A stretch of 64,000 nucleotides of DNA from Lycorma delicatula (GCF_047948215.1 NC_134461.1:82422103-82486102); one strand, 5' to 3'; positions 12,875 to 23,956 are shown, counted from the first letter of the stretch. A program made the numbers and translations. The notes: generated by a model from the sequence alone, not told the origin.

Positions 12875-13391
12875 CAAGTACCTGCTCGTATTGGTGAGGT
12901 TTCCCTCATGGCACTTGATGAGTATCACCAGGCCATTTAGGCGATACTTTACCACACATTACTACCTACCGCATTCTTTATTCCAATGGGCTCCCTAACA
13001 GGAGGACTTCGTCAAGGTTGAAGGACTCCTGCTTTCATCTGGGATAGGGTAGCTGCACCAACAGTCTTAAGAGTAAAGGCTGCAGAGTCAAACATTTACC
13101 CAGAAAGGATCCTGTATTACCAGAAACCTCGGTACCCTGCCCACTCATATTAGCGAGGTTCTCCTCACTGCGCTTGATGAGTAACCACCAGGTCACTCAA
13201 AGTAAGACTTTACCACACATCATTACCATCGGCCGCATCCATTACCCTGGCGTGTTTTCTATACAGGCAGGAAATTTACCACCAGATGTTACTCCTATGG
13301 TGATAAATACCCCTATAACATCTAGAATAAGGTAACTGCACTGGCAGCTTAAGGGTAAACGCTGCGTGGTCACAAGTTTACCCGATAAACA
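12875..13391 (+). repeat. Two-unit tandem repeat, unit about 250 bp
   Basis: Copy 1 (12875-13112) and copy 2 (13131-13391) share an ordered series of blocks. These are 'TGAGGTTTCCCTC/CGAGGTTCTCCTC', 'CTTGATGAGTA.CACCAGG', 'ACTTTACCACACAT.A.TACC', 'GGTA.CTGCAC' and a closing 'TTTACCC.' block. The copies are clearly diverged. The composition is GC-richer than the flanks. It has no convincing ORF and is probably TE-derived non-coding sequence. Confidence 0.75.
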
Positions 13392-13897
13392 TATTTACAA
13401 AAGCAAACATATTTTCTTTTCTTTTCGTTTTGAAGTGAACTATTGATTAATATCCTTTTCATTTTTTACTGTACACATCATTTTGCAATACATTTTTTTT
13501 AAAGATGTTATCAGTGGTTTAGTTCTTTTGTAGCTGTTTTCTTCTTTATGATGTTACTCATGGAATAAAAGATTCTGATTTAACAATTACACCCAAGTTT
13601 TGTGGTAGATGATGCTACACAGTAAATAATTTACAACTTTGGCAAACTATATGTATATTCACCTAATGTTGTATCATTAGGGATAATAATGTTGTATTAT
13701 TATAAAAGGGAGGGGAAGCAAGTATTCTTAGGTATTCAGCCATAAACTTATGGTGTACTACAGCAAGCTTACTGCATACATTTTTATTTTTCCAGCTATT
13801 GTGATAATGCTGCTATAGCTATAACGGGAAAGCCTATATAGTTTTGTGCTTTAAGGAGACATTAAAAATAGTTTTTTTATTTCAATTCTCCCAAGTT

Positions 13898-14049
13898 CAA
13901 AAATTCTGTTTTTATCAGACCGATGTTTGTGTGTATGTACGTATGTACTTGGTTTTATAACTCTGACCTTCATTCAAAAATACTGTTTTTATCAGACCAA
14001 TGTTTGTGTATATGTACGTATGTACTTGGTTTTATAACTCTGAACTTCA
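13898..14049 (+). repeat. Two-unit tandem repeat, unit 76 bp
   Basis: Units at 13898-13973 and 13974-14049 differ at only a few positions. Each reads CTGTTTTTATCAGACC, then a TGTATGTAC-type run, then TTGGTTTTATAACTCTGA. Confidence 0.9.
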
Positions 14050-15280
14050 TTAACCATTTTCTTCGAACTTGGTAGACAGGCATTACCTTCGGGGGAGAAA
14101 GAATGTTACATTTTTTGCAAAAAATTGGAAAAAGGAGTGAGAGTGTTTTGGTTGAAATAAAATTTCAAATCTTTACTGGTAAACTTTAGCAAAAACCTTT
14201 GTTATAAAAGTTGAAGTTTTTTTTAATCAAGACCACAAATTACCAAAACTTTTTATTCAACATTAACTCTCCCCCAAAAATAACTTTATATAATTTTCTT
14301 TTTACATGACTGCCCAAAAAGGATTGTAATGTATTTACAGTGTATGTATCTATGTTTGTTCCAGCGTAGTAGTTCAGTGGCTTAACCGATTTAAATCTAT
14401 GACCTTGCATTAGAATCCTTATGTCATTGAGAGTGTCATAGACTATATATGTATAAAAGAAGTTATATCTGTAACTGATAAACCTGGTTGGTATTATTAT
14501 TTCTCTTTAACATGTTTTATCATATCTCTTTATTTCCATTTAACTTCTACATATTTTTTTCTGAACTGAAGGTAACTTTATACAAAAATTTCTCTGGTCC
14601 CATTTTGGAGGCTGCACTAGGTAAAATTGGGGATACGCCTGCGATCTAAGCATTAATATCTACAAACTTGCAGGTTTTCTTCGGTGGTATCTGAACATCC
14701 TCTTCCAAAATGAAGAAGATATATATATACTAAACATTTTTTTTTTAAATTATGAATATTCATTAAATAAATTAAAAAAAAAAAAAAAATTGTACTATAT
14801 ACAAAATTGTTGTCTGTACGCTGCTTAATTATCCTATATTAGTAATTGTTCTGAATTAAAGAGCAATTTTTTTTTGGCAGTCCGGTTATGAAATTTTTAA
14901 TATTTATCTCTTTTTTTAGCTATATCTTGTTTCAGAAAAAGAGTTGATGGGAATTTTTTTGCATCTATATTTTTACATCAACAGGTTTTCAAACCTCTAT
15001 AAATATATTTTATCCATCCAATAAAAAAAAATTTCTATGTAGTAATAAAAATTAGTAATTTTTATTACTGTAGTAATTTTTATTTTTTTTGTAGTTATTA
15101 AAAAATTTTTTAATTTCTAAAAAATTGTTTAAGAATTTTTTTAAAGTATAAATCCATCTCATCAGTTACCCATTGCATTTAATATGTAAAAATCTTCTTT
15201 TTTTTTGATAGCCCTTAATCTTTAGTATTTCTTGAAAAAAATGTTCACTCTTTCTTAGAAATTACAACTTTGTTTATTTA
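14050..15280. other. AT-rich stretch, nothing recognised
   Basis: Long poly-A and poly-T runs and no ORF of note. The short frames found do not resemble known proteins. Confidence 0.4.
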
Positions 15281-15284
15281 GAAC

Positions 15285-15660
15285 TAGCTGACCCGGCAAT
15301 GCTTCGATTTTGTTAGATTTGAGAGTGTGTGTGTGTGTATATATATATAGATTAAATTAACACAACTGAAAGTTTGACAAAACATTAAAAAACTGAACAT
15401 TACAGGAATTCACAAAATTTAAACTTTCACTTTTGCCCTACTTCCTTATTTCTCTGTTTTCTATTTTTTACCCATTTCCCACTTTCCTTTTCAATTTCCC
15501 TTTCTCCTCTTTCTCATTTTCCGTGTCCCCTTTATCCTTTTATCTTTCACCTTTTCCCGCGCATAAATCGGTCCAGTAGATTTTAGTGTGCAGCGGACAC
15601 ACATACGAACATTGCCTTTTATACAATATATAGAAGAAGAAAGTCTGTATGTATATTTAT
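15285..15660 (+). repeat. Dispersed repeat P, copy 2, with TG/TA microsatellite
   Basis: Opens with AACTAGCTGACCCGGCAA and a short (TG)n(TA)n run at about 15325-15348. A C/T-rich tract (15420-15555) and ATAAATCGGTCCAGTAG with CAGCGGACACACATAC follow, as in 10720-10900. A 104-codon minus-strand frame across it is an artefact of the purine-rich complement. Confidence 0.6.
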
Positions 15661-16353
15661 CTGTTTGTTTCGTAAATATCACGACACCGGCGCCACCTAA
15701 CGGGTATAGTTTTTGCAAAAATTTTTCTTCTCGCGTAACTAATGTGTATTCTGAATATGAACCGAGTCGGATCATATATAATTTTACGAAATATCTCGAC
15801 CTCAACGCTACCTAGCGGGTTCAAAATAATTTAGAAACTTTCGCAGGCGTACCCATAACTCGTTAAAGTCATCGCAATCGAATGAATGGCATAGGACCGC
15901 ATACGTGACAAACGAACAATCATACAAAGAAACATTCATTTTTATACATACCTGTATATAAAAGATTATGGCTGTATCTTTGTATTTTTTAAACAATTTT
16001 AAAACTCATTTTTTTAAATTTATTATCACCACTTAGGGATTATTTTCATACAAACGTTTTAAAAAAAAAATACTTCCCTTTGAGTATGGGAGCTCCCAAA
16101 ATGAAAATTCATTTTTTATATAATAAATTTTGAATAGTCAAAACGTATTTTGTTACACAACAAAGAAACTAAAATAACTTTTAAAATCTAAGATAAATTT
16201 TTCAAAAAATAATTTGTATTATTTCACTGCAATATTAATTTGTTAATTAAGTGTATAATATTAAATGATAGAAAAAGTTATTATTTTGAGGGTGTAAAGT
16301 TAAAGAAGTTTAATAAAAGAAATAATTTTATGACTACGTTCTGGCTCATTAAT
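15661..16353. other. No gene recognised
   Basis: Contains a small GC-richer piece at 15680-15860 (CACCGGCGCCACCTAACGGG and a similar CGCTACCTAGCGGG further on), probably part of the same dispersed repeat class. The rest is AT-rich with no pattern. Confidence 0.35.
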
Positions 16354-18024
16354 CTTGAATTTTTTCTTATTGAAATTTTAAAATATAATGAAATTAAAAT
16401 ATCACAATTAATTTCCATTAGATATTATTACATTAAAAAAAACACCAATATGACAGTTGGTAATTCATATAGTATGGGTTAACTCATCACACTTTAGGTC
16501 TACTGTATGTATATATATGTAGTTTGCACAGAGTTCACATATTATTCATAATTGACTCACCCTGTGTGACTCAAATATGAACCATGACTCATGATACTTA
16601 TTAGTTAATGTGTAAACACAAAAGATCAGTAGAACAGTCAGCAGCTGGAGTCATATGCATGTGTATGTGTGTGTGTGTGTGTGTGTTTGTGTATATATGT
16701 ATACATTATGTATTGTGTATGATCTGTGATTTCACTCACCGCTAAAACGAGGGGAACATAGAGAGAAGCCAGGGTAACATAAGGGATAAGGGATGAATGG
16801 ATGAAACAACACAAATGGGGATGAAGAGGCTCAAATAATAGAAGGGTATAAAATACGGGTGAGTAATACGATTGTTCTCGTTGTCCACCCTTCTGTCATT
16901 CTTTCTCTTTCTACCAACCCTCTCACAAGCTAAACAAGCATCTCAAACTCTTCACCCCTAACAGATTCTGCCTCTATTAGTCATCTAAATACTGCTGCAC
17001 ACCCACCACTCCAGTTGATCTAACACCACTCCACATGACTGCATCATATAGTGCCCTTTACACACCATAACAATGTTATTACCTCAATTTGATACTTTCC
17101 AGATTGGTTTCTTACTATATAAAATTTTAACGATCTATGTAAATATATATATTTCACCATTTTTATTTATTTCTAATTGAAGAAATAATTTTGTAAGTGA
17201 TTGAAATAGTATCATTATCTCTTACAGGTCTTTGTTAATTGAACTGGACTAATAGTATTATTAGTAATCGATTTATTGATGAACTCTCAAAATATTTATT
17301 ATTATACCATTTTTCTTTTCAAATGAAAGCAATGTAATAAGAGAAACCAATAATGTAAAAATATATACAGATATTTAAATATCAGATACAATATCTGTAC
17401 AGTTGAAAGGAAATTGTATTTCCTTAAAATCTGACAATATATGGCAAATCTAAGAAAATAGCATCCAGGAAATTAAAGGGGATAAATAAAGTACAGATTA
17501 AATGTCAATGGTGAAAATTACATTTTATCAAGCGCTTCCTATAGATAGCTGAAGCTGCAAATTTCTGGTTGCAGTTTTACTTGTTTATTATCAGCTAATC
17601 ACCGTATCAGTCAATCAACCAGAAGAAGAAGAAGCATGGTACGTTGGTTTCTTTGCTGTATGTGCTCACATTTTTATTGCTGGTTGAAGCACAAACTTTA
17701 ATGAATTGAAAATGAACAGTGAGCCTCTATTACTGTGTTAGATGGAATTAAAGTGAATGATTCAAATCAGTCTAATGAATAATATTACAAAAACAATAGA
17801 ATTAAATTTAAATTAAATAATATTAAATAAATTTTAAAAAAATTCTGTTTAAAAATAATGAGTTTCCCATGGGTACTGTATGTGAGGCAAGAGTATGTGA
17901 GGTATGCGAGCATCTCTTGGGAGGCTAGACCAATCATCACTATCAACTGGTAACAAACGGGGTGCCCTGGGGCACTGTTTTGGGAGGTGCAATGGGGGTG
18001 TTCTTATAATATCTCTGCAAACAA

Positions 18025-18410
18025 AACAAAAGCATGGTGCATTGGTTTGTTTGCTGTATGTACTCACATTTTTATTTTGAATGAAGTGCTTCTTGGCAAA
18101 ATGCAACAAAGTAGCAAAAACTTTGCTTGCTTAATTTTTTTGGAGAATTTCCTTTTTTGTGTTGATAAAATAAAGGAAATTTATTGCAATTCTTTTATCT
18201 TTTCATTGCTGTTACAATTTTTGTTAAATTATTTTGAAACTTCTCGTTGTAAAAGTTTTTGTTATTGTTAACACACTAAATTCATGAATATTATTTAGTT
18301 ACAATTGGCAAAAACATTTAACAAAATCATGTGTAATGAAACATAAATCATGTAACATTTTTATGGCGGGTTGTAGACCCACTTTTTTTCTAGTACATAA
18401 TATTTAATAA
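18025..18410 (+). repeat. Dispersed repeat Q, copy 1
   Basis: Matches 26810-27225. The start shares GCATGGT(G/A)C followed by GTTTGTTTG and CTCACATTTTTATTTT. The end shares CGTTGTAAAAGTTTTTGTT, TTATTTAGTTACAA and AACAAAATCAT.TGTAATGAA. A partial third copy of the start lies at 17634-17695. No ORF is conserved between copies. Confidence 0.8.
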
Positions 18411-18590
18411 ACATTAAAATAATGCTTATGTATATTAAGTGGTATAAATATATGTGCTTGTAGGTAATCTGCCAGGTTGTCTCAATAAGTAACTTCATAA
18501 AATTTTAATTGTGTAATAAGTATCATTAGTCATGGTTCATATTGAGTCACATAGGATGAGTCATTTATGAATAATGTGTGAACTATGTGT

Positions 18591-18594
<4 letters not shown>

Positions 18595-18634
<40 letters not shown>
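18595..18634. repeat. (AT)n microsatellite
   Basis: About 20 uninterrupted AT units inside the right arm of the long-armed element. The left arm has only a short TATATATA run at the matching place, so the tract expanded on one side only. Confidence 0.95.
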
Positions 18635-18637
<3 letters not shown>

Positions 18638-18875
18638 TACATACACACACAGTAGGCCTAAAGAATGATGGGTTAACCCATACTATATGAATTACCAACT
18701 GTTACATTTGTGTTTTTTGTTTCTTTTACTTAATATATACTGGAAATTAATTGTAATATTTTAATTTCATTATATTTTTAAAAATTCAATAAGAAAAACA
18801 AGAAAATATATCCCGTTATCTTTTTCCCTGATTCAAATCAAATATGCAATTCAACATTCCAAGTCCATGGAAATA

Positions 18876-19025
18876 GCCAGCTTCCATGGTGCGAGTGGTA
18901 GCATCTTGGCCTTTCATCTGGAAGTCCCAGGTTTGAACCCCAGTTAGGCTTGGTATTTTCACATGCTACTTGTCATTCATCTCATTCTCCGAAGTAATAT
19001 CTAATGGTAGTCCTGGGGGTAAAAA
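18876..19025 (+). repeat. tRNA-derived SINE (family b)
   Basis: The head reads TGCGAGTGGTAGCATCTTGG (A box) and CCAGGTTTGAACCCCAG (B box), as expected of an RNA polymerase III promoter from a tRNA. The body (TTGGTATTTTCACATGCTAC, then CATCTCATTCTCCGAAGTAA) ends near TCCTGGGGG. Other copies in this window are at 3890, 11215, 30372, 55563 and 63395. The tRNA acceptor stem is not paired, so this is not a functional tRNA gene. Confidence 0.8.
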
Positions 19026-19139
19026 ATTAAAAGTCCACTGAGTTACACAGTATCTGGGCTGAAATATCCAAAAGCAACAGCTTATATTCAGAGAATCAAT
19101 TAATATAATTTAATAATTTTTTTTTAATAAACACAGCAA

Positions 19140-19840
19140 CTCACCAAGTTTCAGTATATTTGAGTTAGGTTCAATGTCTGTACTTTTTGTAGCTTGGCAG
19201 GCATCTTGGCAAAAATCTAACTCTTGCCAGGTGTTTAGAAGCATCTGTGGTGTTTTAACAGCTTCAATAATTCTGTTTTAAATTGTCCAAATCTCAAAAT
19301 TTTTTACAACTTTTAATAAATACTCAAGCAAAAACGTTCAATTGAGTGACAGGAGATCTAGGTGGCCATGGAGTTGGATTCAATCCAACATCTGGGGAAA
19401 GTGTTGTTTAAGAAATGGTAACATCTCAATGAAAGTGTGGTGGAGCACCATATTGTTGGAAAATGAAGCCTACAGGAATCTGAGGAACAACAAAGTTCTA
19501 AAGCATGTCGAGTTACGTATCACAATCGGCTCCATAAAGTACAACAGACTGATGATGCCATTTTTGTGGAGTTCTAACCAGACATTGACTTTCGGTGTGT
19601 TCCTTCCATTTTCGATCTCTGTATGGAGGTTTTCAGTACCCGCAAATTAACAACTGTGTCTTATTAACTTTCCCACAAGTATGATAGGTTGCCTCATTAC
19701 TAAATAACAATGTATCAAGATAATTAGGATTGTTTTTGACACGTTTCATTACCTCTGTAGCAAACAGACATCGTAGGGGGTGATCATTTGGTTTATTATG
19801 ATGAAGGAGTTGCAACTAGAAGAGTATAAAGAAAAAATGT
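19140..19840 (-). pseudogene. mariner-like DDE transposase, degenerate
   Basis: Minus-strand reading in shifting frames follows the order of insect mariner-like transposases. It starts with LFATEVMKRVKNNPNYLDTL, then LLFSNEATYHTCGKVNK, FQQYGAPPHFH, WPPRSPVTQLNVFA and finally MLLNTWQELDFCQDAC. The first catalytic Asp is replaced (SDE to SNE). The second is also lost, with QQDGAPPH reading QQYGAPPH here. The segment has several stop codons and frameshifts. The last block corresponds to the C-terminal 'NTW.ELDYRLD.CR' region of the family, so the copy is nearly full at its 3' side. No terminal repeats were located. Confidence 0.8.
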
Positions 19841-20290
19841 AGGAGGTATTTCATGTCAATTGAGCATATGTTTAAGAGATTATGATGACTGGTTTACTAA
19901 ATATAGCCCATTACTTTTGGATACCTCTAACCAGGACACCCTGTACTTGTGAAATCCAGCCTTTTGAAAATATTAGTACTAAATTATATTTACTTACCTA
20001 ATGTGTACATTGCAATCTATTCAAATAGTGACAAAATACCCGTGCATGGCCCAAAGAGATGGGAATGATACACATGACATGTAAATGAGGTGTAGTCTTG
20101 TAAAGACTTAGACCGACCATTCCTGAGACATACGGTTAATTGAATCCCAACAACCAAATACACCGGTATCCAGTGTTCAGTATTCAAATCCGTATAGAAG
20201 CAACTAACTTTAATTAGGATTTGAACCTCAGAACCTTAGACTTCGAAAATGAGTTGTTAAACAGTTGATTTGCGACAAGTTAACCACTTT

Positions 20291-20923
20291 TATGCTAGAA
20301 TGAGGGTTAGTCGGGGTGCTCCGATGATGCATTTAGGACCCTCAAGATGTGAGAGGGAGGGACGCGGCGGTTTTCCGGTTGCGCGCAACGCGTAGCCGGC
20401 AACCTAGAGTAGGGCCGGGGAGGGTAGTCTCTCAGTGGAGGGGTGTAGTGGTCGTCCAGAAGGGAGCGCTACTGCACCTTGGTGAAACTGGGAGGACCCC
20501 GTTGGGAGGCCAATGAATGGCGAGACAGGGGGGCAGTCGACTGCCACGGGCTTTTTTTTTCTTTTCCTGTTTAGCCTCCGGTAACTACCGTTGAGATAAT
20601 ACTTCAGAGGATGATATGTATGAGTGTGAATGAAGTGTAGTCTTGTACATTCTCAGTTCGACCATACCTGAGATGTGTGGTTAATTGAAACCCAACCACC
20701 AAAGAACACCGGTATCCACGATCTAGTATTCAAGTCCGTGGAAAAATAGCTTGCTTTACTAGGACTTGAACGCTGGAACTCTCGACTTCCAAATCAGCTG
20801 ATTTGGGAAGACGCGTTCACCACTAGACCAACCCGGTGGGTCGACGGCACTACGGGCTGACTGAGTTTTGCTTAACGGCGAGGACCAGTTGGCCCGGGGT
20901 GCTTAAGAAGGTTGATAAAAAAA
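20291..20923 (+). mobile_element. GC-rich retroelement fragment inserted in a SINE
   Basis: This insert is flanked on both sides by AAGTTAACCA (20277-20286 and 20924-20933). It ends in GTTGAT followed by an A run, so it is a target-primed retrotransposition product in plus orientation. Its non-SINE portion (20300-20552 and 20840-20915) is much richer in G and C than the surroundings. It contains GCGCGCAACGCGTAGCCGG and resembles a LINE 5' leader joined to a short 3' end. No coding sequence is kept. It carries its own nested SINE. Confidence 0.65.
20553..20839 (-). repeat. tRNA-derived SINE (family a), full-length nested copy
   Basis: On the minus strand it starts CCCACCGGGTTGGTCTAGTG with GTGAACGCGTCTTCCC (A box) and GTTCAAGTCCTAG (B-box region). 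The body contains CACCGGTGTTC-type and TTGAAACCCAACCACCA-type blocks, and it ends in CTAAACAGGAAAAG with an A-rich tail. Flanks GTCGACTGCCACGGGCT (left) and GTCGACGGCACTACGGGCT (right) look like a diverged target-site duplication. It sits inside the insert at 20291-20923. Confidence 0.85.
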
Positions 20924-21489
20924 AAGTTAACCATTTGACCAACCCGGTGGACATTAATAAATTGAAAGTTGAGTCTATGGTAATTCTTAGTTCAGGATAC
21001 AAATATAAAAATCTACAGTGCTACGTTACTCGGTGAGGATGAACTCTCGCGGGTTGCCGGCGAATTAGACAACATTAAATTTAGTAAAATAATGTAACTT
21101 TCTGAAGAAATGGATATTGGTATCGAAATTAAAACCATAAAAAGTTAATTAATGGTTTTTCAAACCATACAAAGTTAATTAAATATGTAAATAGAAGTCA
21201 TTTACTTTAATTTTATTATCAAACTAATTTGTTTTTACATATATTACGATAGTAATACAAAATTCTTTATAGACAATGACAATCGATATAGGTAATATCT
21301 ATCGATTTAATAATTTCAGACGACGTTTAATTTAGTAAAAGAATTTCTAGATTATTTATTTATACATTTTTTTATTTATGATGTGTATACTAGTGAGATT
21401 GGTGAGGTTTAAACTGTGGTCCCACATCACTGTGGGAGTCATAAGAAAACAATAATCAAAATTTCGTAATGGTTGGTTGAACAGTTTTT

Positions 21490-21710
21490 GCGGCAGTGGC
21501 GGCTCGCGTGTAGGCACTGTGGAACTGCAGCACTCCCTATTTCCACTTGGTATTATCGATAACATTTAATATAATGAGTTCTTTTTTCTTTAATTCTTTC
21601 TTTATACTTGTACAATATATAATCCTTAAGGTCAGTAGCCATCTCCCCAGTTTATGAGAAAGATACAAAAATCTTTGTATGGAACTGTGCGCTTCACAGT
21701 TCCAGCGGAG
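21490..21710. other. Possible DNA-transposon fragment upstream of the amphiphysin-like exon
   Basis: Begins with GCGGCAGTGGCGGCTCGCG, a phrase common at ends of hAT-like elements (from memory). It ends with a perfect hairpin, GGAACTGTG / CACAGTTCC with a 5-nt loop, at 21681-21703. No transposase is visible. It may contribute to the 5' flank of the exon at 21938. Confidence 0.3.
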
Positions 21711-21937
21711 TGGTGTTTGGCTGTTGTGAGAATGCGCTTATAGGAAGCTGGTCGTGAGGCTGCGAGGGAGAGAGAGCACTGTCGCTCCCGCAATGCCGAC
21801 CCTGGCGTGCTGGTGAAAGGTAGTTTTTTTTTTACACCGCTTGTGTATGGACTGTTCCTTGTTCGTTCCCTTTTCTAGTTCAATCGGTGGAAGGAATATG
21901 AAAGCGGTTTAGTTGTTTTTTCAGTAGTCATCAGAAG

Positions 21938-22006
21938 ATGGTGGAAATCAAGGGCTCTTTGATTGCCAAATCTATCAAAAAACACGCCGGAAGGACGAAA
22001 GAGAAG
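21938..22006 (+). CDS. Amphiphysin/BIN1-like N-BAR protein, first coding exon
   Basis: ATG in good context (AGAAGATGG) opens 23 codons. They begin MVEIKGSLIAKS and end KHAGRTKEK, then a GTAATT donor. Insect amphiphysin starts with a very similar peptide, of the form M.ENKG...AKSVQKHAGRAKEK, and its first coding exon ends at the same residue. Amphiphysin binds and curves membranes through its N-BAR domain; this exon gives the amphipathic helix 0 region. The 200 bp upstream are GC-richer than the neighbourhood and suit a 5' leader; TTTTTTCAGTAGTCATCAG lies just before the ATG. I could not find exon 2 (expected to begin like ILQNLGKAD) in the remaining 42 kb. Either intron 1 is longer than that or this is an orphaned exon copy. 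An alternative reading is a chance 23-codon match. Confidence 0.6.
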
Positions 22007-22339
22007 GTAATTAGTAAAAACTAATTATGTATTGTTTCTGTTACATAGAAATTTAAATTAAGCACCATTGGACTATAGTATTTTTAACCGGACATTTTAT
22101 TAAATTATTATCTAATAATACTAAAAAATATTATCTGTATTAACATATTATTATTTATTGGGTTAAACCGAATACGGTTTTTAAGCACAGTGTGCTTAAA
22201 ACCCGTGTACCATATTCTTGAATGTGATAAAGTGTAGAATTATATTATTATCCTGCTTCCAACTATTCTATTTGATTAATTTTTTCGGTTCTTTTATTTT
22301 ACAGAAACTTTAACCACGGCCTTGAAAAGGGTCAGAAAA

Positions 22340-22541
22340 GATTACTTTATATGGGGGGCAGCAAAACAATCAGTGTATCGCAACAGACCACGCACGATTG
22401 TCGAACTAAAAACCGCAATAACAGCATACGTACTAGATATTCCAATACATCAGCTGGAAAACAAATAACGTGTTCGAAAACAAATTGAAACGCGTGCCGT
22501 GTTGTATTGATGTCAGAACAGGTCATTTTCAGCATCTTTAA
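22340..22541 (+). pseudogene. Tc1/mariner-like transposase, C-terminal end
   Basis: The frame reads DYFIWGAAKQSVYRNRPRTI, then ELKTAITAYVLDIPIHQLEN. A 7-bp insertion (AAATAAC) creates a stop and frameshift. Beyond it the frame resumes with VFENKLKRVPCCIDVRTG and ends HFQHL-stop. The Asp of DYFIWG corresponds to the third catalytic residue in 'D.FLWG' of this family. The natural stop is retained. Everything before this point, including the first two catalytic residues, is absent. It lies just downstream of the amphiphysin-like exon and is therefore probably intronic. Confidence 0.85.
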
Positions 22542-22783
22542 TAAACTATTCCATTCATTATAACATCCGTTTCTATAAAGTAATGAAATAAAAATACAAG
22601 TAATAATTAAGAAAATTTCGTCATTACACTTCTATAATTCCAGTGCACAGCAACTTTCCTTACTCGCTGTACAATGGAAACCGGCAATTCACTAGCTTAG
22701 AAGGGTTTTATGAAGTAATAGTTATCTAAGATAATGTTATCAATAAAAACAAGTGGTAAAAATTAAAATTTTAAAACATCCAC

Positions 22784-23103
22784 GCAGCCGTTTTGAAGAA
22801 ATAAATCTACTACAGCGCCACCTGGCGGTTTGTAATCGTAAAACTAATCTAAGAACGTGCTCTGGGGTGATATCTATGTAATCCAATGAGGTGATACCTA
22901 TGTATTGCAAAAAACCGCATCAAAATCAGCAGCCAACCGTTTTAAAGAAACACATCTACTGCAGCGCTCCTTGGGGCCTATAACCATAAAACATGTCTAA
23001 GAACCTGTTCTGAAGTGACACATACCTATGTTACGCAAATAAACGCATCGAAATCGGTCCAGTGGTTTTTGAGGAAAATGGTAACAGATGCACACACACA
23101 CAC
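22784..23103 (+). repeat. Tandem pair of about 145-bp units ending in a CA repeat
   Basis: Units 22784-22928 and 22929-23075 share GCAGCC..CCGTTTT.AAGAAA, ATCTACT.CAGCGC, CATAAAAC/CGTAAAAC and TCTAAGAAC. The second unit runs into ATCGAAATCGGTCCAGTGG and a short (CA)n at 23090-23103. The CGGTCCAGT phrase links it to repeat P. Confidence 0.65.
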
Positions 23104-23956
23104 AACCTCTTACCCCCAAACGCAATATACCGTCTCTGTTTCGACGTGGGTAATAAATAACAATGCAGATAAAACCACAATACACGACAAACAGCGTGGC
23201 GTTCAGATAACCGAAAAGTAACCATTTTTATATTTTAATACAAGCAAGACGTAACACCATAAGCTATAATCTGGGATCCTTTTTTAAGCTAGCAACACGA
23301 ATAAGTAATTTATATATATATACCCTCTAACATTCCAATTTCACTCCTGCGATTAGTTTTACTTTCTGATAACATATCTCTCGAGCTACCCTGCAAGAAG
23401 GAAAGCATGGTAATCAGTCAAAAAATGGGCTACAGGTTCTTTTTAATTTCTCGATGTTTCATGACTCAGGGACCCGACAAAACAAAAAAAGGTAGGACGT
23501 AATGTTCGTACGTACGTACATAATGTGTATTGGAATGTTAAAGCTTAATAACGTTTGGGTAAACCGACTTTGGCACGGAGGTAATTAGCTGGTGAAAGTT
23601 TGGGGTCAATAACTCCAGGAGTGACGTAGATATACTTTTTTGAGGTTAATTTTTCACAAAAATTTTGGAAACATAACCCTACTTTATATTAAACTCAGTA
23701 CATGCGTACGTGCTTACCTTATAAAAAAAAATGTTCCCAAATTCTTTCCCTTCCTCAAAAATTGGAAAAAATATTTTTGTATTTATCTCATATTTTTTAA
23801 CCGAAATTTTTTGTTTTTTTCTAAACATAATAGTAATACAAGTGGCCCAAAAAAAACTTTAAGGGCAATATTGGGGGAGGGGGAGCCAATTAAGGTTCAA
23901 TTATATAGATATTTTGAATTCTTTTTAAATCCTTTTTAGTTTGTTTAAACTTATAA

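Larger units (their letters stand above)
16354..18802. mobile_element. 2.4-kb element or inverted duplication with long inverted arms
   Basis: Sequence 16354-16606 is matched by the reverse complement of 18518-18802. Shared blocks, in order from the outer edge, are TTTTTCTTATTGAA, AATATAATGAAATTAAAATA, CAGTTGGTAATTCATATAGT, ATGGGTTAAC, ATTATTCATAA.TGACTCA and ATGAACCATGACT. Matching stops at about 16354 and 18802. The interior (about 1.9 kb) has no transposase. It contains GT and AT microsatellites, a TATAAAATA motif near 16850 and one copy of repeat Q. It could be a non-autonomous DNA transposon with long terminal inverted repeats or a local inverted duplication; no target-site duplication is obvious. 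Confidence 0.65.
20040..20950 (-). repeat. tRNA-derived SINE (family a), copy split by an insertion
   Basis: Body and B-box region occupy 20040-20290 (GAGGTGTAGTCTTGTA, CACCGGTATCCAGTG, GGATTTGAACCTCAGAAC on the plus strand). The tRNA-like head resumes at 20924-20950 with GTTAACCATTTGACCAACCC. The intervening 20291-20923 is an insertion flanked by a duplicated AAGTTAACCA. Family-a head and body match the copies at 20553-20839, 29897 and 48258. Confidence 0.75.

Noticed and set aside
12875..13391. CRISPR-like array
   Set aside because: Only two diverged 250-bp units with no short repeats and spacers; eukaryotic context.
15491..15805. 104-codon minus-strand ORF rich in Lys and Arg (ends RKMRKRRKGN)
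   Set aside because: It is the complement of the pyrimidine-rich tract of repeat P; the composition explains the open frame and there is no protein motif.
16840..16880. TATAAAATA as a core promoter of a host gene
   Set aside because: No coding sequence follows, and it lies inside a putative transposon; a lone TATA motif in AT-rich DNA is weak evidence.
18876..18960. Functional tRNA gene
   Set aside because: A and B boxes are present but no acceptor stem pairing or complete cloverleaf; other copies with the same SINE body exist.
23015..23225. Three overlapping 62-68-codon ORFs on both strands
   Set aside because: They cover the 3' part of a tandem repeat and the CA microsatellite; Thr/His and Cys/Val runs come from the repeat.
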